The notes under the pieces are model-generated. The model was not told the origin of the DNA. It saw only the letters and a list, made by a program, of their open reading frames with translations, and did no database searches. Positions 9,415 through 17,376 of a stretch of DNA of 64,000 bases are shown in pieces. The stretch is taken from the NCBI GenBank assembly GCA_000597885.1, contig CP004371.1, positions 2,868,501 to 2,932,500 on the forward strand, in the 5' to 3' direction. This DNA is from Flammeovirgaceae bacterium 311. Its GTDB lineage: Bacteria > Bacteroidota > Bacteroidia > Cytophagales > Cyclobacteriaceae. The translations under genes and the position numbers were made by a program. How positions within the stretch are numbered: the stretch's first letter is position 1; every line of letters begins with the position of its first letter.

Positions 9415-9498
9415 GGTGCAGAATAACTCAATTGGAAGGTCATCTAACTGCTTATAAAGCAATTCCACAGTTTGCCAGCTTCTGTCTCCCCACTGCCA

Positions 9499-9512
9499 GG
9501 CTGCGCGCCCCG
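9499..9512 (-). repeat. 14-nt GC-rich insert (I5) in IS1
   Basis: The insert on the minus strand is cggggcgcgcagcc. Its removal joins VLA to WQWGDRSW in frame. Its first 12 nt differ by one base from the core of the insert at 9738-9751. Confidence 0.8.
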
Positions 9513-9737
9513 AGCCAGCACTTCATCTGTTTCAGGAGCATAAGCATACAGGAGCCACCGCTTGTTTTCTTTGCTCTCAACAAAGCTGTAGAGTTCATCT
9601 ATCTGCACCTGATCATAGCTGCTTTGCCAGTGTTTGAAGCTTAGCTGCTGCACCCTTTGCTCCAGTATCTTTATCGCTGTTTGCCTATGCACTCCAGTAA
9701 TGAATGCTATATCTCTGAGCCCACAGTTCCTGATGAG

Positions 9738-9751
9738 CCTGCGCGGCCCGG
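9738..9751 (-). repeat. 14-nt GC-rich insert (I4) in IS1
   Basis: The insert on the minus strand is ccgggccgcgcagg, between VLKM and LIRN. It can be read as the 12-nt core cgggccgcgcag flanked by GC on both sides. Confidence 0.8.
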
Positions 9752-9835
9752 CATCTTCAGTACTTGCCTTCGCTGCTGCTGGCAGCAGCCCTTGTAGGCA
9801 TAGGCCTGTTGGAATTGCTTTCTACAGCTGGAGCA

Positions 9836-9865
9836 TCGCAGCGGCTGGGCGCCCCCGGCGAACCG
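9836..9865 (-). repeat. 30-nt GC-rich insert (I3) in IS1
   Basis: This in-frame insert lies between QNFL and CSSC of the zinc finger. It is 27/30 identical to the isolated element at 50,848-50,877. The exact length could be 27 if the original residue before Cys was Arg, but the 30-nt match to the second copy supports 30. Confidence 0.8.
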
Positions 9866-9904
9866 CAGAAAATTCTGCTTGCCATTGGCCTTAAGACCGT
9901 TCTT

Positions 9905-9918
9905 GCATCCACAGTGGA
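9905..9918 (-). repeat. probable 14-nt insert (I2) in IS1
   Basis: The insert on the minus strand is tccactgtggatgc, with an internal inverted repeat (tccac/gtgga). It separates VS from KNGLKANG. It is less GC-rich than the others, and an 11-nt insert would also restore the frame, so its length is less certain. Confidence 0.6.
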
Positions 9919-9940
9919 ACTGACCTTACTACTACGGCAG

Positions 9941-9954
9941 ACTACGCGCCCCGG
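9941..9954 (-). repeat. 14-nt GC-rich insert (I1) in IS1
   Basis: The insert on the minus strand is ccggggcgcgtagt, inside the codons of the first zinc-finger CPYC. Its core differs by one base from that of the insert at 9499-9512. Confidence 0.8.
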
Positions 9955-10075
9955 TAGGGGCAGGTGATTGAGATTGTTATTTCGCACATAACCCTCTCTA
10001 AACCAAACCCTACTGCTTTTTATTCACCTCTCATACATTCTGTACCACTACCCTAATCTAAATATTCCTATCAGG

Positions 10076-11158
10076 ATGGATCTCTCGAAAACCTTTCTTC
10101 AACAATTGGCTAACTGCTCTAAAGACCTTACGTTTGTCTATGATTTAAACCTGCACTCCTTTGCCTTCTTAAGTGATTCTGCAAATGATTTTTTTGGGAT
10201 ACCCACTAAAGAAATTTACAACGACCCCGCTATACTAATGCCCCTGCTGCAGCTAGAAGATCGTCAGTATGTACTGGAGCAGATCGATAAGCTTAGAAAT
10301 GGTGCTACTTATATAGATACCGAGTTCAGGCTTTTTATGCCTGATCAAACCATTAAATGGCTGCATGCCAAAGCCTATACACTTTATAATACCGAATCTG
10401 AGGGCTTTCATGTTGCTGGGATTGTAGAGGATATTACTAAGCGGAAGGAGCATGAAATCAGTCTGTATACCATCAAAGAGCAGAAGGATACGGTTTTGCA
10501 GATTTTGGGACATGATCTCCGCAATCCACTTAATACGATCTCGGCTGCAACAGAACTGATCAACAAGCAAATAAGTGAAGAATCCAAAGTCCAGGTAAAG
10601 AAGCTTCTGTACATCATTGCATCTACCAGTAATAATGCACTGAAACTCATAAATGATGTGCTCAATGTAGAGTACATTGAAACACAGAAAGTAGCCCTAA
10701 AAAAGTTACGGTTCGATTTGATAGACCGTATCCAGAACCAGATAGACACCTATCGGCTAATTGGTAACACTGAAAAAGATTTTATCCTACATGCCGGTCA
10801 GGATAAGATTTATGCCACCATGGATCCTACCCGCTACATGCTGATAGTAGAAAATCTGTTGTCTAATGCTTACAAATTCACCAAATCCAATGGTCGTATA
10901 GAAGTAACCGTAGAGGAAAAGGACAGTAAGGTATTGATAAGTGTAATGGATGATGGCATTGGGATTCCGGAAAAACTTAAGTCCTATATCTTTGATAAAT
11001 TCTCAAAGGCCCGTAGAGCTGGACATTAGGGCGAAAAGCCTATTGGCTTGGGTATGCACATCGTTAGAACTATGGTGGAGCAGCTAGAAGGCAAGATATG
11101 GTTTGAAAGTCAGGAAGGGAAGGGCACTACTTTCTTTGTTGAACTTCCTAAAGAATAG
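10076..11158 (+). pseudogene. PAS-domain sensor histidine kinase with internal amber codon
   Basis: The reading frame encodes a PAS domain (about 10-120), a HisKA region with the phosphoacceptor in ILGHDLRNPLNTI (His146) and an HATPase domain with the N box (ENLLSNAYKFTK, about 262-273) and DDGIGIP. A TAG at 11,027-11,029 (codon 318) interrupts it. The same frame continues through 42 more codons holding the second ATP-binding motif (PIGLGMHIV) to a TAG at 11,156. Without readthrough the product lacks the G2 region and should be inactive. Two response-regulator sequences lie nearby on the opposite strand, so a former two-component system is likely. Confidence 0.75.
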
Positions 11159-11198
11159 CTTTTCAGACGGCACTATACCTGTGGTGGAAACGCCTCTC

Positions 11199-11330
11199 AA
11201 CTTCTTCGTCCACAGAAGCACTAATGCTTCCCCTGAATCTTTCAATGCCAAAATCAAAGCCTTCAGAAGCCAGTTCAGAGGCGTAATAAACGTAGACTTC
11301 TTTTCAGACCTAAGTAAAATCTATGCCTGA
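11199..11330 (+). mobile_element. C-terminal remnant of a transposase (ISAon1-like)
   Basis: The 43 codons ending at the TGA at 11,328 read STNASPESFNAKIKAFRSQF and continue to FSDLSKIYA. This is the typical C-terminus of a Bacteroidota transposase group often labelled ISAon1-like. Everything upstream of the C-terminus is missing, so this is a relic. The family name is from memory of this conserved tail and is moderately certain. Confidence 0.55.
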
Positions 11331-11562
11331 TGCTACACCCTCCCCAGATTTACCGCTTGGTCCAAGATTAGTCTGACTCAAAGTGCTGGAAAAGCCAGCA
11401 TTACAATAAAAAAACCCAGGATGTATGGTTAACAACCCGGGCACTTATCGAGAGTAATCTAAAAAATGTCGTTAGCTAAAAAGGTTAAAAAACACCTTAA
11501 CTTTCAGCTCTAACGTGATGTAAATAGAAAGGTTGTGGTTTTCCTAGGGCCAGCAAAACTTA

Positions 11563-12040
11563 TCAGTGAGAGTGGCCCGTTCCTGTTTTTAGCTGTACTG
11601 AAATTAGTTTGCTGACAGTCTCTCTTATAAATTGTTCTTGCAAAGGCTTCTGTAAAATCCCTTCGGCTTGTCTTTATAATATTAAGATTAGCCTTTTTCT
11701 ATACTCAGAGAGCAAAGAGGCAGTGTGCATCACAATGAAAACATCTTCATTCAAGGATATATCTTTAAATGCTAGCCTATCCAAACCTGAATGTCAGCGG
11801 TTTCGGGGGGCACCGCGACTGTCGCGACGGCTACGGGCCCCGGGCGGACTGTTCCATTTATTTCAGGTTCAACATCTAAAAAATAATGTCAGCGGCAGAA
11901 GGCTTATTTTGGTGATATCATAGTGCTTGTTGAGGATCAGTAATGCACTCTACCTCTTCAGCAACGTTCATTCCTTGCAGTGGTTGCTGATGTAGGAAAG
12001 CAGCTGATGCGTCATCATCGATGACTTAAGATCTTCTTTA
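11563..12040 (-). pseudogene. CheY-like response regulator relic with a GC-rich insert
   Basis: The minus strand carries recognisable receiver pieces in order: KKIL then VIDDDASAAFL (acidic pocket), DPQQAL, ADIIF then LDVEPEING (phosphoacceptor region), LAFKDISLNEDVFIVMHTAS, and ILQKPLQEQFIRE (conserved Lys). They are split by a 1-nt insertion near the start, an in-frame TGA after QQAL, a 1-nt deletion before LDV, and a 61-nt GC-rich insert at 11,792-11,852. It is related in layout to the intact regulator at 12,277-12,696 and is clearly non-functional. Confidence 0.7.
11792..11852 (-). repeat. 61-nt GC-rich insert built of two 30-nt-like halves
   Basis: Read on the minus strand, both halves begin acagtc. 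From its second base, the first half is about 23/30 identical to the 30-nt element at 50,848-50,877. The insert splits the receiver relic after EING. The second half shares gtcgcggt and accgctg with the GC-rich block at 4.83 kb. Confidence 0.6.
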
Positions 12041-12276
12041 CTTTGTCCTTTAGGTCAAGAATAAAAATGATACAGACACTGCGCATCTATTATACCAAGA
12101 AAAAAAGGGAAGAGATCTAGCAGCCTTAACGAACCCAGGCTGGAGATGGCTTGGAAAATCACTACATAAAGGACTGCTTACCTGGATGTTTATGATTTCA
12201 AGCTGAAAATACATTACCAAATGAAAGACTGAAACACTTGTAGTACACTTAGCTGTTCTTTGTTTCCTTCTTGTTT

Positions 12277-12696
12277 TTAGCCTAGATCAAGATAGGTCTC
12301 TATTAGATTTTCTACCTTCTCTTTGGTTAATGGCTTCTGCACATAGTCCAGAATATCATACTGTTTAGCTCTTTCTAAATCCTTGGGGTGCTTTGAAGAG
12401 GTATACATAACAATCCGTTGGGAGCAGATTTCATTCAATAATTTTTCCTGTTTTACTTTTTCCAGAAATTCAAATCCATTCATCACAGGCATATTAATAT
12501 CGAGAAAGATCAATTCAGGGCCTTGATCTCGAATAGAATCGTTTAGGTAGGCTTCCTTTAGAAAAGAGAAAGCTTCTTGTGGGTCTTGGAAGCAATCTAC
12601 CTCTTCTGTTACCTGCAAATCTTCTAAAAAGATCTTATTCAAAAAGCAGGTGGTTTCATCATCATCGATGATCAATATTTTCCTTAGTCTTTTCAT
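12277..12696 (-). CDS. single-domain response regulator (CheY-like)
   Basis: This 139-aa receiver domain has no output domain. The acidic pocket is D11-D13, the phosphoacceptor is Asp66 in LIFLDINMP, the switch residue is Thr99 in VMYTSS, and the conserved Lys121 lies in QKPL. All catalytic positions are present, so it should accept phosphate from a histidine kinase. The PAS kinase at 10,076 is the closest candidate but carries a stop codon. Single-domain regulators of this kind are abundant in Cytophagales and act through protein contacts. Confidence 0.85.
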   Translation of the reverse strand: MKRLRKILIIDDDETTCFLNKIFLEDLQVTEEVDCFQDPQEAFSFLKEAYLNDSIRDQGPELIFLDINMPVMNGFEFLEKVKQEKLLNEICSQRIVMYTSSKHPKDLERAKQYDILDYVQKPLTKEKVENLIETYLDLG

Positions 12697-13136
12697 GGAT
12701 ACCAGTGCATTTCCATTAATTCCGCCAATCTATTTCCCACTCGAGTCATGCTGAAAAATGCAAAAAAAGAGCTAGCTTCTAGGCTAAGCTAGATTCATAT
12801 GGTTTTGTTTACTTCTTCATAGCTGTCATTGTTCTGCTTACCCAATCATAACTACCTTTTTTATGGTTTAGCCAGCGCTTGTAACCTTAAGCTGTTAATA
12901 ATCAGCTAGTAGATGAAAACATACATCGCGTCTGGGTAAGCTCAAACATTTACATTCAACCAAAACAGAAAACCCACGGGCAAATATTATCCGTGGGTTT
13001 TCTGTTTTTTTCCCCGCGCGGCTACTTTGATTAAGATCTTTGAAAAGCAAACTGCACTTTCAGATTTTACGTACTCAAAAAAGGCATTATACCAATTGGA
13101 GAAAGCCTTCAATTTTTTAATATTAATAAGAAAACT
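12697..13136. other. spacer with strong terminator, no gene
   Basis: This region separates the minus-strand response regulator from the plus-strand DUF892 gene. It contains the hairpin at 12,962-13,008. The GC-rich 14-mer ccccgcgcggctac at 13,012-13,025 sits inside an otherwise T-rich run. Confidence 0.4.
12962..13008. terminator. 18-bp perfect stem with T-tract
   Basis: The arm aaaacagaaaacccacgg (12962-12979) pairs perfectly with 12991-13008 across an 11-nt loop and runs into seven T. The upstream gene on this strand is not obvious, so it may terminate transcripts of a lost gene. Confidence 0.65.
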
Positions 13137-13703
13137 ATGGCTACGACAAAAAAAGCCTCATCAACGAAAAGCAGTGCTAAGAAATCTTCATCAAAAAAAG
13201 AACCTGTAAAATCAGAAGCACTATTAGAGTTTTTTGAAGAAGGATTAAAAGATATTCTTTGGGCAGAGCAACATTTAGTAAAGACCCTACCTAAAATGGC
13301 CAAGGCGGCGACTTCCGAAGAATTAAAGGCTGCCTTTGAAGAACATGTGGAAGTAACCAAAACACAAATCAGCAGGCTTGAGGAAGTGTTTAAGCTTCTG
13401 GATAAAAAAGCAACGGCTAAAAAATGTGAGGCAATGGCCGGACTGATAAAAGAGGGCGAAGAACTTATCGAAGATACGGATAAGGATACCATGGTCAGAG
13501 ATGTTGCTTTGATTTGTGGTGCTCAAAAGATAGAGCATTACGAAATTGCCTCTTACGGATCTTTAAGAACCATTGCCCAGGTACTGGGCTTACAAGAAGC
13601 GGCAGCGCTATTACAAGAGACTCTTGATGAAGAAGAGGAAACAGATCAGAAGCTAACTGATATAGCTGTAAATCATGTAAATGAAGAAGCCAGCGAAGAG
13701 TAA
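13137..13703 (+). CDS. DUF892 (YciE/YciF-type) ferritin-like stress protein
   Basis: This is a 188-aa protein. A lysine/serine-rich tail (residues about 4-25) precedes the DUF892 ferritin-like four-helix domain: LLEFFEEGLKDILWAEQHLVKTLPKMAKAA-type helix 1, EEHVEVTKTQISRLEEVF helix 2, and EHYEIASYGSLRTIAQ near 128-143. YciE/YciF proteins are induced by osmotic and other stress and may bind metal through conserved Glu/His residues seen here. It is followed by a clear terminator, so it is monocistronic. The basic N-terminal tail is a common variation in this lineage. Confidence 0.85.
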   Translation: MATTKKASSTKSSAKKSSSKKEPVKSEALLEFFEEGLKDILWAEQHLVKTLPKMAKAATSEELKAAFEEHVEVTKTQISRLEEVFKLLDKKATAKKCEAMAGLIKEGEELIEDTDKDTMVRDVALICGAQKIEHYEIASYGSLRTIAQVLGLQEAAALLQETLDEEEETDQKLTDIAVNHVNEEASEE

Positions 13704-13721
13704 TAAACAAAACTAATAACC

Positions 13722-13751
13722 AGCCCCTCTGGTATACCGGAGGGGCTTTTC
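13722..13751 (+). terminator. terminator of the DUF892 gene
   Basis: The arms agcccctc and gaggggct, with the inner palindrome ggtatacc, are followed by tttt. The right arm and T-run coincide with the start of the adjacent gene relic. Confidence 0.75.
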
Positions 13752-14075
13752 TATGTTAATGTCGCTATACCGTTGCAACTGCTCCGATGCGCTTCATAGG
13801 ATGGTACGGTACTGGCTATAGTAGCCCCTTCTATACTGGGCCTCCACATAAAATTCAAAGCAGCGCTCCCGGCAGCAGAACCCGAAGTGGGGAAAGGGCA
13901 AAGATTCGATGTAATCCCTTTTGTACTCCAGTTAGGATGGGGCCTTATGCTCCAGGCGGTACATCTCCAGGGGAAACACCACCTTGCGGACGTACGCCTT
14001 AAAGAACTCCCCTCTTACAAAGGACTAGGGCTTTCTGAACTCATCAGAAATGCCTTGAACATACGAATACCGATT
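13741..14075 (-). pseudogene. relic A of a PD-(D/E)XK-like gene
   Basis: Minus-strand translation gives FFKAYVRKVVFPLEMYRLEH, LEYKRDYIES, HFGFCCRER, FEFYVEAQYRRGYYS and EQLQRYSDINIEKPL, with three in-frame stops. It aligns end to end with the fuller relic at 15,588-16,183 (roughly 70 percent identical DNA by eye) but lacks that copy's C-terminal third. The Asp and Lys of the nuclease motif are replaced here (HFGF, EAQ), consistent with decay. Confidence 0.6.
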
Positions 14076-14150
14076 TGAACAATTAGCAGCGAGAAACTTG
14101 TTATGCATTCATAACCACTCAAAGCTGGGTGTGGGAAAATAAATTCAGGG

Positions 14151-14735
14151 ATGTTCGACACGCTAAAAGACTATTGCAGACAAACTATTCCCTTTACTGA
14201 TAAAGAACTCGAGCTGATTGAAGCCTATTTTGAACCCAAAACATTGGAAAAAAAGGAGTTACTGCTTGAGAATGGAAATTCATGCAATTTCATAGCGTTC
14301 ATTGTCGAAGGAGCTATCAGGCACTACCACATCAAAGACGGAGCAGAAAAAACATGTGATATATCACTGGAAAATACCTGGGTTACTGACTTCCAGAGCT
14401 TTACCAATGGCAGCCCGTGCGTGTTAAATCTTGAAACAGTCAATAAAACCACGGTATTAACTATACGCAGGCAAAACCTTTCTCATCTGTATCAGGTGTG
14501 TCCTAAATATGAAACCTTTGGACGAATAATGGCAGAGCGAGTGGCACAAAGAGCTACAAAAATAGCCATGTCTCTATCTTCCGACAGGCCTGAAGAAAGG
14601 TTTCAGAAACTAATTCGAGAGCAGCCAGGCTTACTGCAGCGTGTGCCGCAAAAATATCTTGCAAGCTTAATTGGCGTGAGCCCTGAGAGCTTGAGCCGGA
14701 TCAGGCGCAGAATTCTGCAAAAATCAAAATCTTAA
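14151..14735 (+). CDS. Crp/Fnr-family transcriptional regulator
   Basis: This 194-aa protein has an N-terminal cyclic-nucleotide-binding-like beta-roll (about 15-120) and a short C-terminal region with KYLASLIGVSPESLSRIRR (about 168-186), the recognition helix of this family's winged helix-turn-helix. It belongs to the cNMP-binding regulators common in Bacteroidota, which usually lack the cAMP-specific residues of E. coli Crp. It lies 58 bp upstream of a secreted protein gene on the same strand and may control or be cotranscribed with it. The pair is flanked by two relics of the same nuclease-like gene. Confidence 0.8.
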   Translation: MFDTLKDYCRQTIPFTDKELELIEAYFEPKTLEKKELLLENGNSCNFIAFIVEGAIRHYHIKDGAEKTCDISLENTWVTDFQSFTNGSPCVLNLETVNKTTVLTIRRQNLSHLYQVCPKYETFGRIMAERVAQRATKIAMSLSSDRPEERFQKLIREQPGLLQRVPQKYLASLIGVSPESLSRIRRRILQKSKS

Positions 14736-14793
14736 CTTAAGTCATCGTTTTGAAGACACCGGGTGCTGCAACTTTGCCTCATATTTTAAAAAA

Positions 14794-15564
14794 ATGAGAC
14801 ACTCATTCCTATTCTTAATCTTAAGTATCATGGCACTAACTCCCGGTACAGCAGCCCAACACAACCTTAGCCTCGCTGAAGTAAAAGCTGTTGAGCTTCA
14901 GCTAGATGATGTGATGGAGGTAATGGATACAATATTGTTGAAGGCCAAAATGCAGGAGACTGAGCGGCAGTTTGAAGAACAGCCTACTCTTCTTAATAAA
15001 GTCCGTCTGGGGATTATCTATCATGAAGCAGCTTTAAACCTATCTTTTTTATCCAGAACAGCCTACAAAGGATATGCAAAAAGGAGTTTTGAAATTTTAT
15101 CTGATGTTTTCGATGCACCTTCCACTACTAAAGCAATAATGCCCTTTGTGGCTTCCTATAGAGCTTCTGCTCTATCATTGGTCGGAGCAGAAACAAAGAA
15201 ACTGGGATTAGTAGGCGATTCCTTTCGGTTATTGAATGATGCTGTTGAAAAATATGCACACGTCTCCTATCTGCCTGAATTCCTAAGAGGTAGTGTCTCC
15301 GAGAATTTACCCTGGTTTTTCTTCTCTAAGCGCCACTATGCGAAAAGGGATTTTGAGTCTATTATCTCAAAGTATGAAAGCAATTCAGCATATGCGAATA
15401 AGAAGATTATGAGTTTTACGTACTGGGCCTGGTCAAATCAGCACCAGTCAAAAAAGTACAGAAAGCAAGCATTAGCCTACCTTGATGCAGCCATTGCGTT
15501 GGACCCGGCATACAAAGCAGGCAGACAGCGGGCAGAACAACTAAAAGCGAAACTGACAAAATAA
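14794..15564 (+). CDS. secreted protein of unknown function, helical-repeat-like
   Basis: This 256-aa protein has a signal peptide (MRHSFLFLILSIMALTPGTA, cleavage near residue 21). The mature part is helical, and a C-terminal segment (KQALAYLDAAIALDPAYKAG, about 225-244) looks like a single TPR unit. No catalytic motif is evident. It follows the Crp-type gene by 58 bp in the same direction, suggesting a two-gene unit. I do not recognise a named family. Confidence 0.6.
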   Translation: MRHSFLFLILSIMALTPGTAAQHNLSLAEVKAVELQLDDVMEVMDTILLKAKMQETERQFEEQPTLLNKVRLGIIYHEAALNLSFLSRTAYKGYAKRSFEILSDVFDAPSTTKAIMPFVASYRASALSLVGAETKKLGLVGDSFRLLNDAVEKYAHVSYLPEFLRGSVSENLPWFFFSKRHYAKRDFESIISKYESNSAYANKKIMSFTYWAWSNQHQSKKYRKQALAYLDAAIALDPAYKAGRQRAEQLKAKLTK

Positions 15565-15587
15565 ATAAACATTGTCAAAAAGTGTCA

Positions 15588-16183
15588 TTACCGCTTTAAC
15601 AATAATACTTTTAAATAGCTGGAGAGAGCCGCTTTGTCAGGGCAGAAGGTGTGTTGTTCCAGGAAAGCTTTATCCAGGGCTGTCGCATGGATTTTACCTA
15701 TGGGAATCAGGAAGAGCTCCTTTGGTTTGGAGGGACGGCTGCCAAGGCCCAGGCACAGAAATAGGGGCTTTTCTCTGTCAATGTCGCTATACCGTTGCAG
15801 CTGCTCCGGTGTGCACCATTCGATGCTATGGTCCCGGCTGTAGAAGCCTCTTCTGAACTTGGCTTCCAGCCAAAATCTGTAGCCGCTCTCCCGGCAGCGG
15901 AAGCCAAAATCAGGCAGGAGCGAAGATTCTATATAGTCCTTTTTATTCTCCAGATAAGATGGGGTTTTGTGCTCCATGCGGTACATCTCCGGGGAAACAC
16001 CATTTTCCGAACGTATGCCTCAAAGGCCTCCCCCTTTACAAAGGATTCCGGCTTGCTGAACTCTGCGGCAAATGCTTGAAAGCTTCTTAGGAATTGCTTG
16101 ACTATGGCCCTGCTTGCACATGTGCACTGGTGTGTGAAGCCAAGATAAAAAATGATTAGCCAGGCTCCTAACAACTTACACAT
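15588..16183 (-). pseudogene. relic B of a PD-(D/E)XK-like gene, one frameshift
   Basis: Two overlapping minus-strand frames belong together. 16,183-15,9xx gives a signal-like start, FAAEFSKPESFVKGEAFEAY and VRKMVFP; 15,986-15,588 gives MYRMEHKTPSYLENKKDYIES and onward. A missing T in a CCCC-GGAG context, judged against relic A, shifts the frame near 15,990. The core LLPDFGFR ... YRFWLEAKFRRG has the Asp and Glu-x-Lys spacing of PD-(D/E)XK nuclease-like folds. That assignment is a motif reading, not a family match. Function is unknown. Confidence 0.55.
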
Positions 16184-16353
16184 ACTATAAAAAGATTACC
16201 AGAGTTGACGTTATGAAGATTTTCACAGCGCGGCAATCGCTTCTTTATAACTTGGTAATCACCAGATTTCTGTAACTTGGAATGGTCTGGTTTATTGGAG
16301 GGAGGTCAGAGTCAATTTGAGCACAACGTATTGGACTTTGGTGCGTTTATGCA

Positions 16354-17376
16354 TTATAATTCTTGTTGTAAAGTGTTTTCTAATAGAGTTTTAAACTCGT
16401 CTCTATTATCTACATGTAGAACTAGCGTTTTAAATGGCTTCTTTATCCCATAGAAGCCATTTAAAACGTTTTGCTTATTCAGCCTAATAATTATATTATG
16501 ACTTTCTAGATCGCCTAAAGGAGAAAGCTTCCTGGTTTCCTTATCTAAAGCTATAGTTTTTGTTGAAGCTTCAATAGAGGCTATGTCCTTTATATCAATA
16601 ATAACTTCGCTCACTACTCCATAATAGAGATAAAGCTTATTGTTCTCTATCGATATAGGTCTCTTGGTTATAGACTTTAAGACTCCAAAAATCTGGATAA
16701 CGGAATAAACGCTAAGTACGGTTAGAACCCAAGCTGCTGTAGAACTCCACATCATCACTAGTAGATGTGTTACTGTTGCCTCTACAGTCACCAGTAAAAT
16801 AATTACCATAAGCAATGCTACCGTGCCAGTGTCTTTGTGGTAGGTAAACTCATTTTGTCTGGGAGTGAGTTTTTTCCAATGAATAAAGCCATAGTAAACC
16901 AATGCGATTTCCGTTGCTAAGGCTACAGCTACTTTTGTAGGGAGTAGCTCCTGACAAGTATGCTTTAAGATTGTGAAAAAATCTAACGATAAAGCTTTAT
17001 TTTCTCTGTAGCTGTGTAGGGCTTTATTGACTTTATAGATAACAAAAACCAAAACTGTGATTTCTACCAGAGGAAGGATCCATTTCTTCGCAAGGCTAAG
17101 AAAATGCTGATTTTCTGGTGGTAGAATAACTGATGCAATTGCAATACCCGCAATAAAAAATGAAACTATCGTAATCTTAGGAATATTTTTTTTCCTGATT
17201 AATAAATAATAAATAAAAGGCGTGGTTAATAATAGGTCGAATGTAACACCAAATGACACCATGTGCGGATTCAATTTGAATAATGCTGATTTGGTAATAA
17301 TTATCATTATAAAGATTATCAATAACGGAGTGCCAAATGCGACTATATTGCTTTTTGAACTTATTGCTCTATACAT
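16354..17376 (-). CDS. multi-pass membrane protein of unknown function
   Basis: This 340-aa protein has about seven hydrophobic segments in residues 10-230. A soluble C-terminal part (about 240-335) resembles a small beta-rich PH-like domain (NNKLYLYYGVVSEVIIDIKD, then SHNIIIRL). The base composition is more AT-rich than in genes outside the island. I recognise the architecture from uncharacterised Bacteroidota membrane proteins but know no function. It stands alone in the island. Confidence 0.55.
   Translation of the reverse strand: MYRAISSKSNIVAFGTPLLIIFIMIIITKSALFKLNPHMVSFGVTFDLLLTTPFIYYLLIRKKNIPKITIVSFFIAGIAIASVILPPENQHFLSLAKKWILPLVEITVLVFVIYKVNKALHSYRENKALSLDFFTILKHTCQELLPTKVAVALATEIALVYYGFIHWKKLTPRQNEFTYHKDTGTVALLMVIILLVTVEATVTHLLVMMWSSTAAWVLTVLSVYSVIQIFGVLKSITKRPISIENNKLYLYYGVVSEVIIDIKDIASIEASTKTIALDKETRKLSPLGDLESHNIIIRLNKQNVLNGFYGIKKPFKTLVLHVDNRDEFKTLLENTLQQEL

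Larger units (their letters stand above)
9177..9989 (-). mobile_element. IS1-family transposase (InsAB type) interrupted by seven short inserts
   Basis: Reading from ATG 9,989 and skipping 14 nt at 9941-9954, 9905-9918, 9738-9751, 9499-9512, 9401-9414 and 9255-9268 and 30 nt at 9836-9865 gives 232 codons and a TAG stop, the known length of the IS1 InsAB fusion protein. The restored product has the InsA zinc finger (CPYC...CSSC), a helix-turn-helix region (GLRDIAFITGVHRQTA) and InsB DDE landmarks (IDELYSF, CTDDWKAF, HIEGVNT). No other stop or frameshift is present. As written in DNA the gene is broken. An imperfect inverted match (tgtatgatag 9127-9136 against the complement of 10028-10037) may mark the element ends. 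Confidence 0.85.

Noticed and set aside
9177-9989. Programmed ribosomal frameshifting as the only explanation for the broken IS1 gene
   Set aside because: IS1 uses a single -1 shift between InsA and InsB. Here seven separate inserts of set lengths must be removed, and the InsA-InsB border itself is in frame.
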